A stretch of 64,000 bases of DNA, from the NCBI RefSeq assembly GCF_014695715.1, contig NZ_JACJOT010000006.1, positions 434,001 through 498,000 of the forward strand. Direction: 5' to 3'. The stretch is from Microcoleus sp. FACHB-68 (GTDB taxonomy: Bacteria > Cyanobacteriota > Cyanobacteriia > Cyanobacteriales > Oscillatoriaceae). Below are positions 17,469 to 26,576 of this stretch, piece by piece. Each line of letters begins with the position of its first letter. The first letter of the stretch is position 1. Under the pieces are notes generated by a model. That model was not told the origin of the DNA, did no database searches, and was given only the letters and a program-made list of their open reading frames with translations. A program made the position numbers and the translations under genes.

Positions 17469-20201
17469 ATGACTGAAACTTCTTCTAAACCCATTGCCAT
17501 AACCGCCTCTTTACCTGCCAATGAGGTAGAAAGATTAGAGGCACTGCGGCGATACAAGATTCTGGATACTCCACCTGAATCGGCATTCGATCGCATTACG
17601 TCACTAGCGGCTCGTCTGTTTGATGTGCCAATCGCCCTAGTCTCTCTGGTAGACGAATCGAGAGCCTGGTTCAAGTCCGGCTACGGCTTTGAGGTACGGG
17701 AAGTGCAACGGGATGCTACCATTTGCAGCTTTGCGCTGTTATCTGACGATGTTCTAGTCATTCCCGACACCCGGCAAGACAAGCGCCTCACCTGTAATCC
17801 ATTCGTACAAAATGAACCAGGTCTGCGGTTTTATGCGGGTGCACCGTTGATTACCCAAGATGGCTTTAACCTCGGCACGCTTTGTTTGTTAGATATGAAA
17901 CCGCGTAATGCCTTAACTGATGAGCAAAAAGCGACTTTGGCAGATTTGGCGGCAATGGTTGTGGACGAATTAGAGCTACGGCTGGCAGCGCGTAAAATTG
18001 CTCAACTGGATGCGGCTCTGCTAGAGGTGACGCAGGGCGTTTCTGCCGTGACGGGTGAGGCATTTTTTTCGGCTCTGGTACAACACTTCACGAAGGCACT
18101 GGGAAGCGATTATACCTATATTGGTTTGCTCACTGGAGGCGACCCGGAAGCGATTACAACAATCGTGGCTTGTGCTAAAGGTAAAATTATCGACAACTTT
18201 GAATATCTGTTGCAGGACACACCTTGCCGAGAAGTCATTCGACAACAAAAAATGTGTTGCTACCCCCGTGGTGTGCAAGCGTTATTTCCCAAAGCTCCCC
18301 TTCTAGAACCCTTGAACGTGGAAAGCTATGTGGCAATTCCGTTCTTTGACTCGGCAGGCAAACCGTTAGGCTTGCTAGGCGTGATGGACGGCAAGCCGTT
18401 GGAAAATGTTCAGCTTGCAGAATCCCTGCTGACAATTTTTGCCCTACGGGTTGCGACTGAACTAGAGCGGCAACAGACCGAGGAGATGCGAACACAAACG
18501 CTGATCAAAGAGCAGCATTATAGCCGGCAACTGCATGGCTTGACGCAGGCAGCATTAGCGATCAACGCAACCCTTTCTGTTGAAGAAGTGCTGCAAGTGA
18601 TTACCGAGCAGGCATATCAAATCATTGGCACTCACCAGTCGGTCACAAGCCTGACAATCGATCAAAACTGGGCACAGGCAATTAATGCTGTTTACCTGTC
18701 CGACAAGTATGCCCAGTGGCAAGACTATAACGACCAGACGGATGGATCTGGAATCTATGCCTGTGTCTGTCATTTGAACCGATCCATGCGAATGACCCAG
18801 GCAGAACTGGAAGCTCACCCCAGGTGGAAAGGGTTTGGCGAGGCAGCAGACAGGCATCCCCCCATGCGCGGTTGGTTGGTTGCTCCTCTCGTGGGGCGAG
18901 ACGGACGCAACATTGGGTTAATCCAGCTATCCGATAAGTACGAAGGTGAGTTTACAGAAGAAGACGAAGCGATTCTGGTGCAACTGGCACAAATGGCATC
19001 GGTGGCTGTTGAAAACACGCGGCTGTATGAAGCCCAACAGCGTGCCCGCACACAAGCAGAGTCAGCGAACCGGATTAAGGATGAGTTTTTAGCCGTGTTG
19101 TCCCATGAGTTGCGCTCGCCCCTCAATCCGATTCTGGGCTGGGCAAGGCTCCTTCGCGAACGCAAGCTGGATGAAAAAGCCACAGATCGTGCCCTAGCAA
19201 CGATCGAGCGCAACGCTAAATTGCAAACGCAACTGATTGAAGATTTGCTCGATGTCTCTCGAATTCTTCAAGGAAAGTTGAGCCTCAATGTCTGTCCCGT
19301 TAATTTGCCATCCATCATTAAAGCGGCAATGGAAACAGTCCGTCTGGCAGCAGAGGCGAAGTCAATTGAAATTCAGATGCGATTTAAACCGGCTATTGGT
19401 CAAGTTGCCGGTGATTCAACCCGCTTGCAACAAGTGGTGTGGAATCTGCTATCCAACGCGGTTAAGTTCACTCCAACTGGCGGACAGATAGAAATCACAT
19501 TAGAGCAAATCGCGTCTGAGGCACAAATTCAGGTGAGGGATACGGGCAAGGGAATTTCTCCAGATTTTTTGCCCCATGTGTTTGAGTATTTCCGGCAAGC
19601 GGATAGCACCACAACCCGCAAGTTTGGGGGATTAGGGTTAGGGTTGGCCATCGTGCGCCAGCTCGTCGAGTTGCACGGAGGAACTGTTGCAGCAGACAGT
19701 CCAGGAGAGGGACAAGGGGCGACTTTTACAGTCAGACTGCCGTTGAGAAGGGAAAGTGCCACGCCGAAAGATGAAACCGCTACCACTAACTTGTTCACGA
19801 CTGTTCCTGACACTTTACCCCTAACAAACATCCGGATTCTGGTTGTCGATGATGAAGCAGACTCTCTTGATTTCCTCGCTTTCGTCTTGGAACAAGCAGG
19901 TGCAGAAGTGACGGCAACAGCATCCGCAATCGCTGCATTACAACTACTGACGCAATCGAAGCCAGATATTCTCATCAGCGACATCGGGATGCCGGAGATG
20001 GACGGCTATATGCTGATGCGTCAGGTGCGATTGCTGGAATCAGAGCAAGAAAATAATATTGCTGCAATCGCACTAACTGCCTATGCTGGAGAGATGAATC
20101 AGCAACAGGCACTTGCCGCAGGTTTTCAACGGCACATCGCCAAACCTGTGGACCCAGAAACACTGGTTCAACAGATCAAGAACATGGTTAATTGTATTTA
20201 A
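17469..20201 (+). CDS. Hybrid histidine kinase, GAF domains-HisKA-HATPase-REC
   Basis: 910 residues, soluble. The N-terminal GAF (about 30-170) is the common cyanobacterial type beginning LRRYKILDTPPESAFDRIT. A second GAF-like region (180-330) and a third GAF (350-520; HPPMRGWLVAPLVGRDG) follow, then HisKA (535-600, VLSHELRSPLNPILGW), HATPase (645-760, NLLSNAVKFTP) and receiver (785-905, ISDIGMPEMDGY). It is probably co-transcribed with the XRE-KdpD-like pair upstream (61-bp gap). Its stop overlaps the stop of the convergent gene at 20198 by four bases, leaving no room for a terminator between them. Confidence 0.92.
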   Translation: MTETSSKPIAITASLPANEVERLEALRRYKILDTPPESAFDRITSLAARLFDVPIALVSLVDESRAWFKSGYGFEVREVQRDATICSFALLSDDVLVIPDTRQDKRLTCNPFVQNEPGLRFYAGAPLITQDGFNLGTLCLLDMKPRNALTDEQKATLADLAAMVVDELELRLAARKIAQLDAALLEVTQGVSAVTGEAFFSALVQHFTKALGSDYTYIGLLTGGDPEAITTIVACAKGKIIDNFEYLLQDTPCREVIRQQKMCCYPRGVQALFPKAPLLEPLNVESYVAIPFFDSAGKPLGLLGVMDGKPLENVQLAESLLTIFALRVATELERQQTEEMRTQTLIKEQHYSRQLHGLTQAALAINATLSVEEVLQVITEQAYQIIGTHQSVTSLTIDQNWAQAINAVYLSDKYAQWQDYNDQTDGSGIYACVCHLNRSMRMTQAELEAHPRWKGFGEAADRHPPMRGWLVAPLVGRDGRNIGLIQLSDKYEGEFTEEDEAILVQLAQMASVAVENTRLYEAQQRARTQAESANRIKDEFLAVLSHELRSPLNPILGWARLLRERKLDEKATDRALATIERNAKLQTQLIEDLLDVSRILQGKLSLNVCPVNLPSIIKAAMETVRLAAEAKSIEIQMRFKPAIGQVAGDSTRLQQVVWNLLSNAVKFTPTGGQIEITLEQIASEAQIQVRDTGKGISPDFLPHVFEYFRQADSTTTRKFGGLGLGLAIVRQLVELHGGTVAADSPGEGQGATFTVRLPLRRESATPKDETATTNLFTTVPDTLPLTNIRILVVDDEADSLDFLAFVLEQAGAEVTATASAIAALQLLTQSKPDILISDIGMPEMDGYMLMRQVRLLESEQENNIAAIALTAYAGEMNQQQALAAGFQRHIAKPVDPETLVQQIKNMVNCI

Positions 20202-23200
20202 CTGGCCGATCTCAGCAAACGCGCGATCGCTTTCACCAATTCCTCAGGTTCCACAGGCTTCGAGATATGCATCCCAAATCCGGCAGCTAAGGCTTGCTGC
20301 TGATTGATTTCTCCGGCATAGGCAGTTAGTGCGATCGCTGGAATCGTGCCTCCTTGTTCAGGTGACCACTTTCTAATTTGCCGAATCAGGGAATAGCCAT
20401 CCATCTCTGGCATCCCAATGTCACATAACAGCAGATCGGGGATAGATTGATTCAGGAGGGTCAACGCCTGTGCAGCCGAAGCGGCTGTGGCAACTTGTGC
20501 GCCAGATTGCGTTAGGGTGAATGCTGCCAACTCCCGCATATCTGCATCGTCGTCCACAACCAAGACCTGAATACCTGCTAAATCTGTTGCACTTTCTGGG
20601 TGCCTGTCATCACAAGAGGGTTCCGGCTCGACAATGTTTAATGGGAGCCGGATGATAAATGTAGCCCCTAAGTTCTGTCCTAAGCTGTCTGCGTGAACGG
20701 TTCCTCCGTGTAATTCGGTAAGATGGCGGACGATCGCGAGTCCCAATCCCAATCCGCCGAATTGTCGGGTCGTTGTGCCATCTTCTTGACGGAAGTAGTC
20801 AAACACATAGGGTAAGAAGTCTGGATTGATGCCTCTTCCAGTATCTTTAACTTGAATCTGAGCATACGTGGCAACTTGCTCTAGTTGCACCTCGATTCGT
20901 CCGCCGGCTGGGGTGAATTTCACGGCATTGGAAAGGAGGTTCCAGACTACCTGTTGGAGGCGATTGGTATCACCTGAAACCGTTTTTGAAATAGGATTAA
21001 ACGTGGTGTGGATTTGAATGTGTTTGGCTTCGGCTGCTAGTTGTACCGTTTCCAGGGCGGCTTCAATCGTTGCCGCTAGATGCACTGGAGCGACGTTTAA
21101 CGTCATTTTTCCTTGGAGAATGCGCGAGACATCCAACAAGTCCTCAATTAATTGCGCTTGCAGCTTGGCGTTGCGTTCGATCGTTTCCAGGGCTTGCTGG
21201 GTTTTTGTGGCATCGAGTCGCCCAGTTCGTAGCAATTTTGTCCAGCCCAGAATCGGATTGAGGGGCGATCGCAACTCGTGGGACAACACCGCCAAGAATT
21301 CGTCTTTAATTCGGTTAGCGGCTTCTGCTTTTGTGCGATCGCGTTGAGCCTGCCGGTACAACTGAGCATTGTCGATCGCCAAAGAAGCACGACGAGCCAA
21401 TTCCTCTGCCAGTTGCAAATCTGCTGAGGTATACCGTCGTCCAGATTCGGCACCGATAAAGGAAATGACCCCTAGAATTCGTGCCTGAGTTCGTAGTGGC
21501 ACCGTCATTACCGAGCTGAATCCAACCTGCCGCAGTATTTCCAAATGCTCTGGGTCACGCGCTGAGAGTACCAACAGTTCATCGGGAATCTCCGGCACTA
21601 AATCAGGTTGCCCAGTTCGCAATGTAAATGCAGCACCGCGAGGGTCATTCAGGTTCAGTGGATACTTGTCTCTAATCTGATAGGCCCATTCCAGTTTAGC
21701 CGGCTCGATGTGAGCAACTGCAATCTGCTCGATCTCACCATCCTCTTCTATCATGTGAACCGTACACCAGTCCGCTAATTCCGGCACTGTAAGCTGCGCG
21801 ACTCGTTCTAGAGTCGTTTGAAAATCGAGTGAGGATGCAAGGACGGCACTTGCCTCAGAGAGAAACCGTTGGGCAAGCTCTAATCTGACGCGCTCAGTCA
21901 CATCTACCACATAAACTAGAACGCCTTCGACCTGACCATTTGAGTTAACGGTCGGAAGATAGTAAACGTTGTAGTAGCCGGGCCGGCGATCACTGCGTCC
22001 GGGAACATTCACCGCAAAGTTCGGTGAAATGAAAGGATTGCCTGTGGCGTAAATCTGATGAAAGACTTCAACTAATTTTGGATCGGACTGACCAAAAAGA
22101 TCTGGAATTGAATAGCCTAAGTGTTGCTCGCGGGTTAATCCATTAATTTCTGCTAATGCTTCGTTGATGGCAATAAATCGCTGCTCGGAATCTAACAGAG
22201 CAAGTCCAATCGGTGATGTTTCAAAGATGGTTTCCAGTTGGCGCTGTGCGGCTTCTGCGTGAGAACGGGCAATGCGTTCGCGCTCTAGGAGTTGTTCCCG
22301 TTCCTGTTCCGCTTGCTTGCGTTCTGTGATATCAATGACGACGCCGATCGAGTGCTTGGGATTTCCCTGAGAATCATAAGTAAACTGTCCTCTTGCTTCG
22401 ACCCAGTGAATCGAGCCATCTGACCAACACAGGCGATATTCATGGTGATACTCTTTCTTCTCAGCTATGGCTCGCTGAAGTTTCGCCTCAACTTCTGCTA
22501 GGTCATCGCGATGAACCCGACTTGCCCAAACTTCATAGCCCGGTTCGCACTCATTCGGTTGAAGACCTACCACCATGAAGTGTCCTTCTGACCAAAGCAA
22601 TGCATCGGTCTGCATATCCCAGTCCCACGTTCCCATGCGTCCGATTTTTACTGCCAGTTGCAGATGAGCTTCACTTTCGCGCAATTCCTCTTCCGCCCGC
22701 GATCGCTCCACGGCTAGCCAGGTTTTTTCAGCAATTCGCTCCATCACCGCCACATCTTCCTCCGTCCAGTGGCGAACACAGACATGGTGCAACACCAACA
22801 ATGCGACAAACCGTCCCTCTTTCACCAAGGGAACACATAGGAGAGATTTGGTTTGAATTGCGTCAAAGGCAGCCGCCCCGACTCCGGCAGTCCGAGGATC
22901 GCTATCAACATCGTCCACGACGATTGTTCTACCCTGTTTTAATTCAGCGATGATTTCAGGACCAAAGGAATCCAGGTGGTGTTTGCCCACCACGCTGATT
23001 ACACCATTGCAGAAATCGCGCTCAACGATGACGTATTCCTGAGTGGAATCAATTTCACCGTAGGTACAGCGAGTGACTTGGAAATGTTGTCCTGTGCCAC
23101 AAACCACTTGCCACATAATTTCCTTGGGGTCTTGAATGGCACGAATCGCCTCATTCAATTCGAGCAGGAATTGCTGAATTTCTTCTTTCTGCTGGAGGTT

Positions 23201-25774
23201 CTTGAGTAGTTGTTCAATCTGTTGCCTTGCCCGCACCTGGGCTGTCACTTCAATGTTATAAATCAACACGCCCTGAATAGTTCCCTCAGCATCCCGCCAA
23301 GCCGGACAGATGCAGTTGAAAAATCCCTCTTCCAACACACCATCGCCGTTGCGATCCCAGTAAGCAGGTGACTCATTCCGAATGAACGTTTCTCCCGTCC
23401 GGTAAACGCGCTCAAGGACATCAAAGTAAATTTGCCCCTCTATCTGCGGGAAAACATCCCGGATTGATTTCCCGATCATGTCTGGAGTGCGCCCAGTCCC
23501 TTGCAGATAGGTTGGATTGGCAAATTCATACACAAGATCGGCACCTTTAACAATGCCAATCATGGCAGGCAATTGCATCAGGATCTCATGCAACCGCTTG
23601 CGTTCGGTTTCTGCTTCCAGTCTGGCAGTTTGTTCTCGTTTTAAAAGGCGATCACGCTCTGCTTCGATCTGTTTGCGTTGGGTGATGTCAACCGAAACGC
23701 CAACAATGCGAACTCCCTGTCCGGTTTCATCCAGATAAACTCGCCCCTGACTGTTGATCCAGCGCACAACGCCGTCGGGACAAATTACCCGGTACTCCTG
23801 CACGTAGGACTGTTCTCCAGCAATTGCTCCTGTCGCCGCTTGCATCACCCGTTGTCGATCGTCTGGATGGATGAGCGCAAAAAAGTCTTCTCCTGTGCCT
23901 TCTTGAAGACCCCAAACTTCTAGAGCATTGGCAGAACACACCACTCGATTGGTCGGCAAATCCATATCCCAGACCACCATCTGAGCCGCCGTTAATGCCA
24001 ATCGCAGGCGTTCTTCGCTCTCTCGTAATGCCTGTTCAACTTGTTTGTAATCCGTTACATCACGAGCAATACTTAGTACCGTTTCCACGCAGCCATAACT
24101 TGTCAATTCAGGTACAATAAGCGCCTGATACCATCGAATACCATTTAGACTCGGAAACTTAAATTCAATCGTCTGTTCCTGCCCGGTTGCAAAGACTTGC
24201 CGTAAACTATCATGCCAAAAACGATAGAGGTCTTCTGGCATTCCTAGCTCAACATTGGTCTTGCCAACAAATTGCTCTGATGGAATACCTGTTGCCAGTT
24301 CTACAGAAGGGCTGACATAAATATGGCGAAATTCTGCATCAACTCGGCTAATAATGTCTGGGGAATTTTCAGCAACCATTTTGAACTGTTGCTCTCGCTG
24401 GCGCAGTTCTGATTCCAAGCGTTTGCGCTCTGTTAAGTCGATCAAGAAGCCTACACCTAAATCGTTAGGTCCTCCTAAATAGGCAGTCCCAATTAAAACG
24501 GGAACCCGGCTACCATCTTTACGAATGTATTCCTTCTCAAACGGCGCATGGCGACCAACTTGTTTCATCTGTGCCATTGCTTGTTGGTCTAAATGCCGAA
24601 ACTCCGGTGGAGTAATCTCAAGGAAGTTTACTTCTCCCAATAAAACTTCTTCTCGCGTGTAACCTAAAGTGGCAAGCCAAGCGTCGTTGACTTCTAAAAT
24701 ATTGCCTTGAAAATTACCGATGATGATGCCAATAAGATTTGCATCAAATAAACTTCGTAGCCGCGATTCGCTTTCGCGTAAGGCTTGCTCTACAAGTTTG
24801 CGCTCGCTCACGTCTTGGAAGATAACAACGGCTGCAACAATCTGCCCTTGGTTATCTAAAATTGGTGCTGAGTTGACGTTAATGAAAAGGCGGTTACCAT
24901 CATCTCGATGAATTTCTATCTCTTCGTTGGTAACAACCTCACCTGTTTTTAGTGATCGCACCAATGGATACTCGTGAGGGGCATAAAGCTGACCATCTAA
25001 GCGAAAGATTTCACATGGAAGAATTGGTGTATATTCCTCAAGCTCAAGCAACTGTTCGTAGCCATACCCAACCAGTTGCTTGGTTTGTTCGTTCGCCAGA
25101 ACTAATTTACCGGATGCCGCATCGGCAATCATTACACCAGCCGGCATCTGTCGTAAAACGGCTTCAAATCGGGCACGTTCAATTTCAAGCTCGTGCAATA
25201 ACCGTTCTCGTTCTGCCTCCGCTTGCTTGCGTTCTGTAATATCCCGAAAATAAACTGCGACACCTTCCGCAGACGGGTAGGCATTTGCCTCTAGCCAACA
25301 CTGGACAGGTTCCGCAAATTCTTCCCAGGAAACAGGAACCTGTTGTGCCACTGCCCGATGTAGTTCGCGATAGGCAATTCCATTGACCAACTCAGGAAAA
25401 ACCTCATTCCAAACGTGCTTTCCCAGTAGTTCTTCTGGCGTTTTGTGCAGGATTTTAGCTGCCGCCTGATTCACGTAGGTGTAGCGCCAGTCGTGATCGA
25501 AGGCGACAAAAGCATCCGTAATGCTTTCAAGAATTGTTTCCACCTTACCTTCAGTTTCTTGGGCAACCAGCAACTGTTCGCCTTCCAGAGTGCGGGCAAA
25601 GCGTTCAATGACTTCAGAGCGAGAAATTCCTCGCCTGTGAGCCTCTTTATCGAGCGCTCGCCATGCTGTATTAGTCAGAGATACGCTCACTCGTTGTTTC
25701 GTCTCCGAGTTCCAATTGCTAACAAACTTGCCTATGGCGTCGCGCTTCATGAAGAGCCATCCGTATGCATACAC
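20198..25774 (-). CDS. Giant hybrid kinase with N-terminal ribbon-helix-helix domain, PAS x8, GAF x2
   Basis: 1858 residues from a GTG at 25774; an ATG eight codons later (25750) is equally possible and neither has a strong ribosome-binding site. Residues about 24-60 (QRVSVSLTNTAWRALDKEAHRRGISRSEVIERFAR) have the beta strand plus two helices and the G-x-S-R-S-E-V turn of ribbon-helix-helix DNA-binding proteins, which is unusual on a kinase. Then come about six PAS domains (70-855), GAF (880-1040), two PAS (1050-1310), GAF (1315-1475), HisKA (1490-1555), HATPase (1600-1715) and receiver (1735-1850; LCDIGMPEMDGY). No membrane segment is evident. It may combine DNA binding and phosphorelay in one chain, which needs testing. 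Confidence 0.93.
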   Translation of the reverse strand: MYAYGWLFMKRDAIGKFVSNWNSETKQRVSVSLTNTAWRALDKEAHRRGISRSEVIERFARTLEGEQLLVAQETEGKVETILESITDAFVAFDHDWRYTYVNQAAAKILHKTPEELLGKHVWNEVFPELVNGIAYRELHRAVAQQVPVSWEEFAEPVQCWLEANAYPSAEGVAVYFRDITERKQAEAERERLLHELEIERARFEAVLRQMPAGVMIADAASGKLVLANEQTKQLVGYGYEQLLELEEYTPILPCEIFRLDGQLYAPHEYPLVRSLKTGEVVTNEEIEIHRDDGNRLFINVNSAPILDNQGQIVAAVVIFQDVSERKLVEQALRESESRLRSLFDANLIGIIIGNFQGNILEVNDAWLATLGYTREEVLLGEVNFLEITPPEFRHLDQQAMAQMKQVGRHAPFEKEYIRKDGSRVPVLIGTAYLGGPNDLGVGFLIDLTERKRLESELRQREQQFKMVAENSPDIISRVDAEFRHIYVSPSVELATGIPSEQFVGKTNVELGMPEDLYRFWHDSLRQVFATGQEQTIEFKFPSLNGIRWYQALIVPELTSYGCVETVLSIARDVTDYKQVEQALRESEERLRLALTAAQMVVWDMDLPTNRVVCSANALEVWGLQEGTGEDFFALIHPDDRQRVMQAATGAIAGEQSYVQEYRVICPDGVVRWINSQGRVYLDETGQGVRIVGVSVDITQRKQIEAERDRLLKREQTARLEAETERKRLHEILMQLPAMIGIVKGADLVYEFANPTYLQGTGRTPDMIGKSIRDVFPQIEGQIYFDVLERVYRTGETFIRNESPAYWDRNGDGVLEEGFFNCICPAWRDAEGTIQGVLIYNIEVTAQVRARQQIEQLLKNLQQKEEIQQFLLELNEAIRAIQDPKEIMWQVVCGTGQHFQVTRCTYGEIDSTQEYVIVERDFCNGVISVVGKHHLDSFGPEIIAELKQGRTIVVDDVDSDPRTAGVGAAAFDAIQTKSLLCVPLVKEGRFVALLVLHHVCVRHWTEEDVAVMERIAEKTWLAVERSRAEEELRESEAHLQLAVKIGRMGTWDWDMQTDALLWSEGHFMVVGLQPNECEPGYEVWASRVHRDDLAEVEAKLQRAIAEKKEYHHEYRLCWSDGSIHWVEARGQFTYDSQGNPKHSIGVVIDITERKQAEQEREQLLERERIARSHAEAAQRQLETIFETSPIGLALLDSEQRFIAINEALAEINGLTREQHLGYSIPDLFGQSDPKLVEVFHQIYATGNPFISPNFAVNVPGRSDRRPGYYNVYYLPTVNSNGQVEGVLVYVVDVTERVRLELAQRFLSEASAVLASSLDFQTTLERVAQLTVPELADWCTVHMIEEDGEIEQIAVAHIEPAKLEWAYQIRDKYPLNLNDPRGAAFTLRTGQPDLVPEIPDELLVLSARDPEHLEILRQVGFSSVMTVPLRTQARILGVISFIGAESGRRYTSADLQLAEELARRASLAIDNAQLYRQAQRDRTKAEAANRIKDEFLAVLSHELRSPLNPILGWTKLLRTGRLDATKTQQALETIERNAKLQAQLIEDLLDVSRILQGKMTLNVAPVHLAATIEAALETVQLAAEAKHIQIHTTFNPISKTVSGDTNRLQQVVWNLLSNAVKFTPAGGRIEVQLEQVATYAQIQVKDTGRGINPDFLPYVFDYFRQEDGTTTRQFGGLGLGLAIVRHLTELHGGTVHADSLGQNLGATFIIRLPLNIVEPEPSCDDRHPESATDLAGIQVLVVDDDADMRELAAFTLTQSGAQVATAASAAQALTLLNQSIPDLLLCDIGMPEMDGYSLIRQIRKWSPEQGGTIPAIALTAYAGEINQQQALAAGFGMHISKPVEPEELVKAIARLLRSAS

Positions 25775-25962
25775 GGTCTTCTCTATTCAAGCTGAGTTAC
25801 TCCCTGAGGAGAATCCGCCTGAAGATTGATGCTGAAGTTAGTTTTTAATTCAATCAAGATTTGGCGATTGTCAATGCCCTACATAAGTCTTTTCACAAGC
25901 TTGATTTATCCCCTTTCCCTGTTTCTAAAGCAATTGTGCCCATAGACAAACCGCTCCCCACC

Positions 25963-26178
25963 TTAACTTGTTACGGATGTGGATGGTGTCTGCGAGAATC
26001 GGACTAATATTCCTTTAGCACCAAACTCATGCAAACTGCTCAACTTGTCAGCAACAGTCTCGACGAAATGTGGCGACTGTACTAAATCTCCAAAAAGTTC
26101 AGCTCGCAACTCGACATCACCCAAGTTTTTTATGAAGTCGATGACTTCTGCCAGCAGTTCGATCACCACCGGCAGCAT
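25963..26178 (-). CDS. Small hypothetical protein or gene fragment
   Basis: 71 codons, ATG at 26178, not recognised. The product looks protein-like: an amphipathic helical first half (VIELLAEVIDFIKNLGDVEL) and a second half with LSSLHEFGAKGILVRFSQTP. The codons for LSSLHEFGAKGI fall in a 36-bp sequence repeated exactly at 27501-27536, where only the fragment remains. This suggests that the frame was once real coding sequence and was partly duplicated. No ribosome-binding site is clear. It could be a functional small protein or a decayed one. Confidence 0.35.
   Translation of the reverse strand: MLPVVIELLAEVIDFIKNLGDVELRAELFGDLVQSPHFVETVADKLSSLHEFGAKGILVRFSQTPSTSVTS
26009..26044. repeat. 36-bp direct repeat, copy 1
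   Basis: Exact 36-base match to 27501-27536, in the same orientation, 1.49 kb apart. The two copies bracket the Crp-family gene. Sequences outside the 36 bases do not match. This copy lies inside the small frame 25963-26178. Confidence 0.85.
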
Positions 26179-26213
26179 GAGAATTTGTCATGAGGGAATA
26201 GGAGTTTGATAGC

Positions 26214-26258
26214 GGGAGAGCGATCAGCAACGCTTGTGCCAAAGGCGATCGCTCTCCC
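26214..26258. repeat. 12-bp perfect inverted repeat (hairpin)
   Basis: GGGAGAGCGATC at 26214-26225 pairs perfectly with GATCGCTCTCCC at 26247-26258 around a 21-base loop. The right arm includes part of a GCGATCGC word. No T-run follows on either strand, so it is not a standard terminator. It could be a structured element or a relic of a small mobile sequence. Confidence 0.6.
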
Positions 26259-26466
26259 AAAGGTTAAGAAAGATGCGACTAATGGATAGCTTGGTAAGAG
26301 GGGCTTGGAGGATCTGAATCAGGCCCTATTGAGGACATTTCAGCCTTAAATTGACACCGATGGATAATACCCTTGCCTTGACCGTAAGTGAGGTGCAACT
26401 GAATTTTCTGGTAGGCAGTCTTGTGTGGGGAATTGTTGAGATCGTCAAATTAGACCGCACCATACA

Positions 26467-26488
26467 GATATTAATCACTTATAATATC
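26467..26488. promoter_or_regulatory. Palindrome upstream of the Crp-family gene
   Basis: GATATTA (26467-26473) and TAATATC (26482-26488) form 7-bp arms with an 8-base gap; the 22-bp span is the size of a Crp-family dimer site. It is about 90 bp before the likely ATG, so autoregulation is possible. The sequence is AT-rich and does not match the classical Crp or Fnr consensus. Confidence 0.3.
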
Positions 26489-26576
26489 TAGGCGAAAGCT
26501 AGCAGCAAGCTTAATAGTTGCATTAATACTCAAAAAACTTAGTTATATATCATCTTTGAAAAATTGGACAAATATC

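Larger units (their letters stand above)
25775..26576. other. Gene-poor region before the Crp-family regulator
   Basis: About 800 bp with no convincing complete gene. It holds the leader-like stretch (25790-25836) that is echoed at 12378-12424, a 71-codon minus-strand frame (25963-26178), one copy of a 36-bp repeat, a strong hairpin (26214-26258) and a palindrome ahead of the regulator (26467-26488). Confidence 0.6.
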
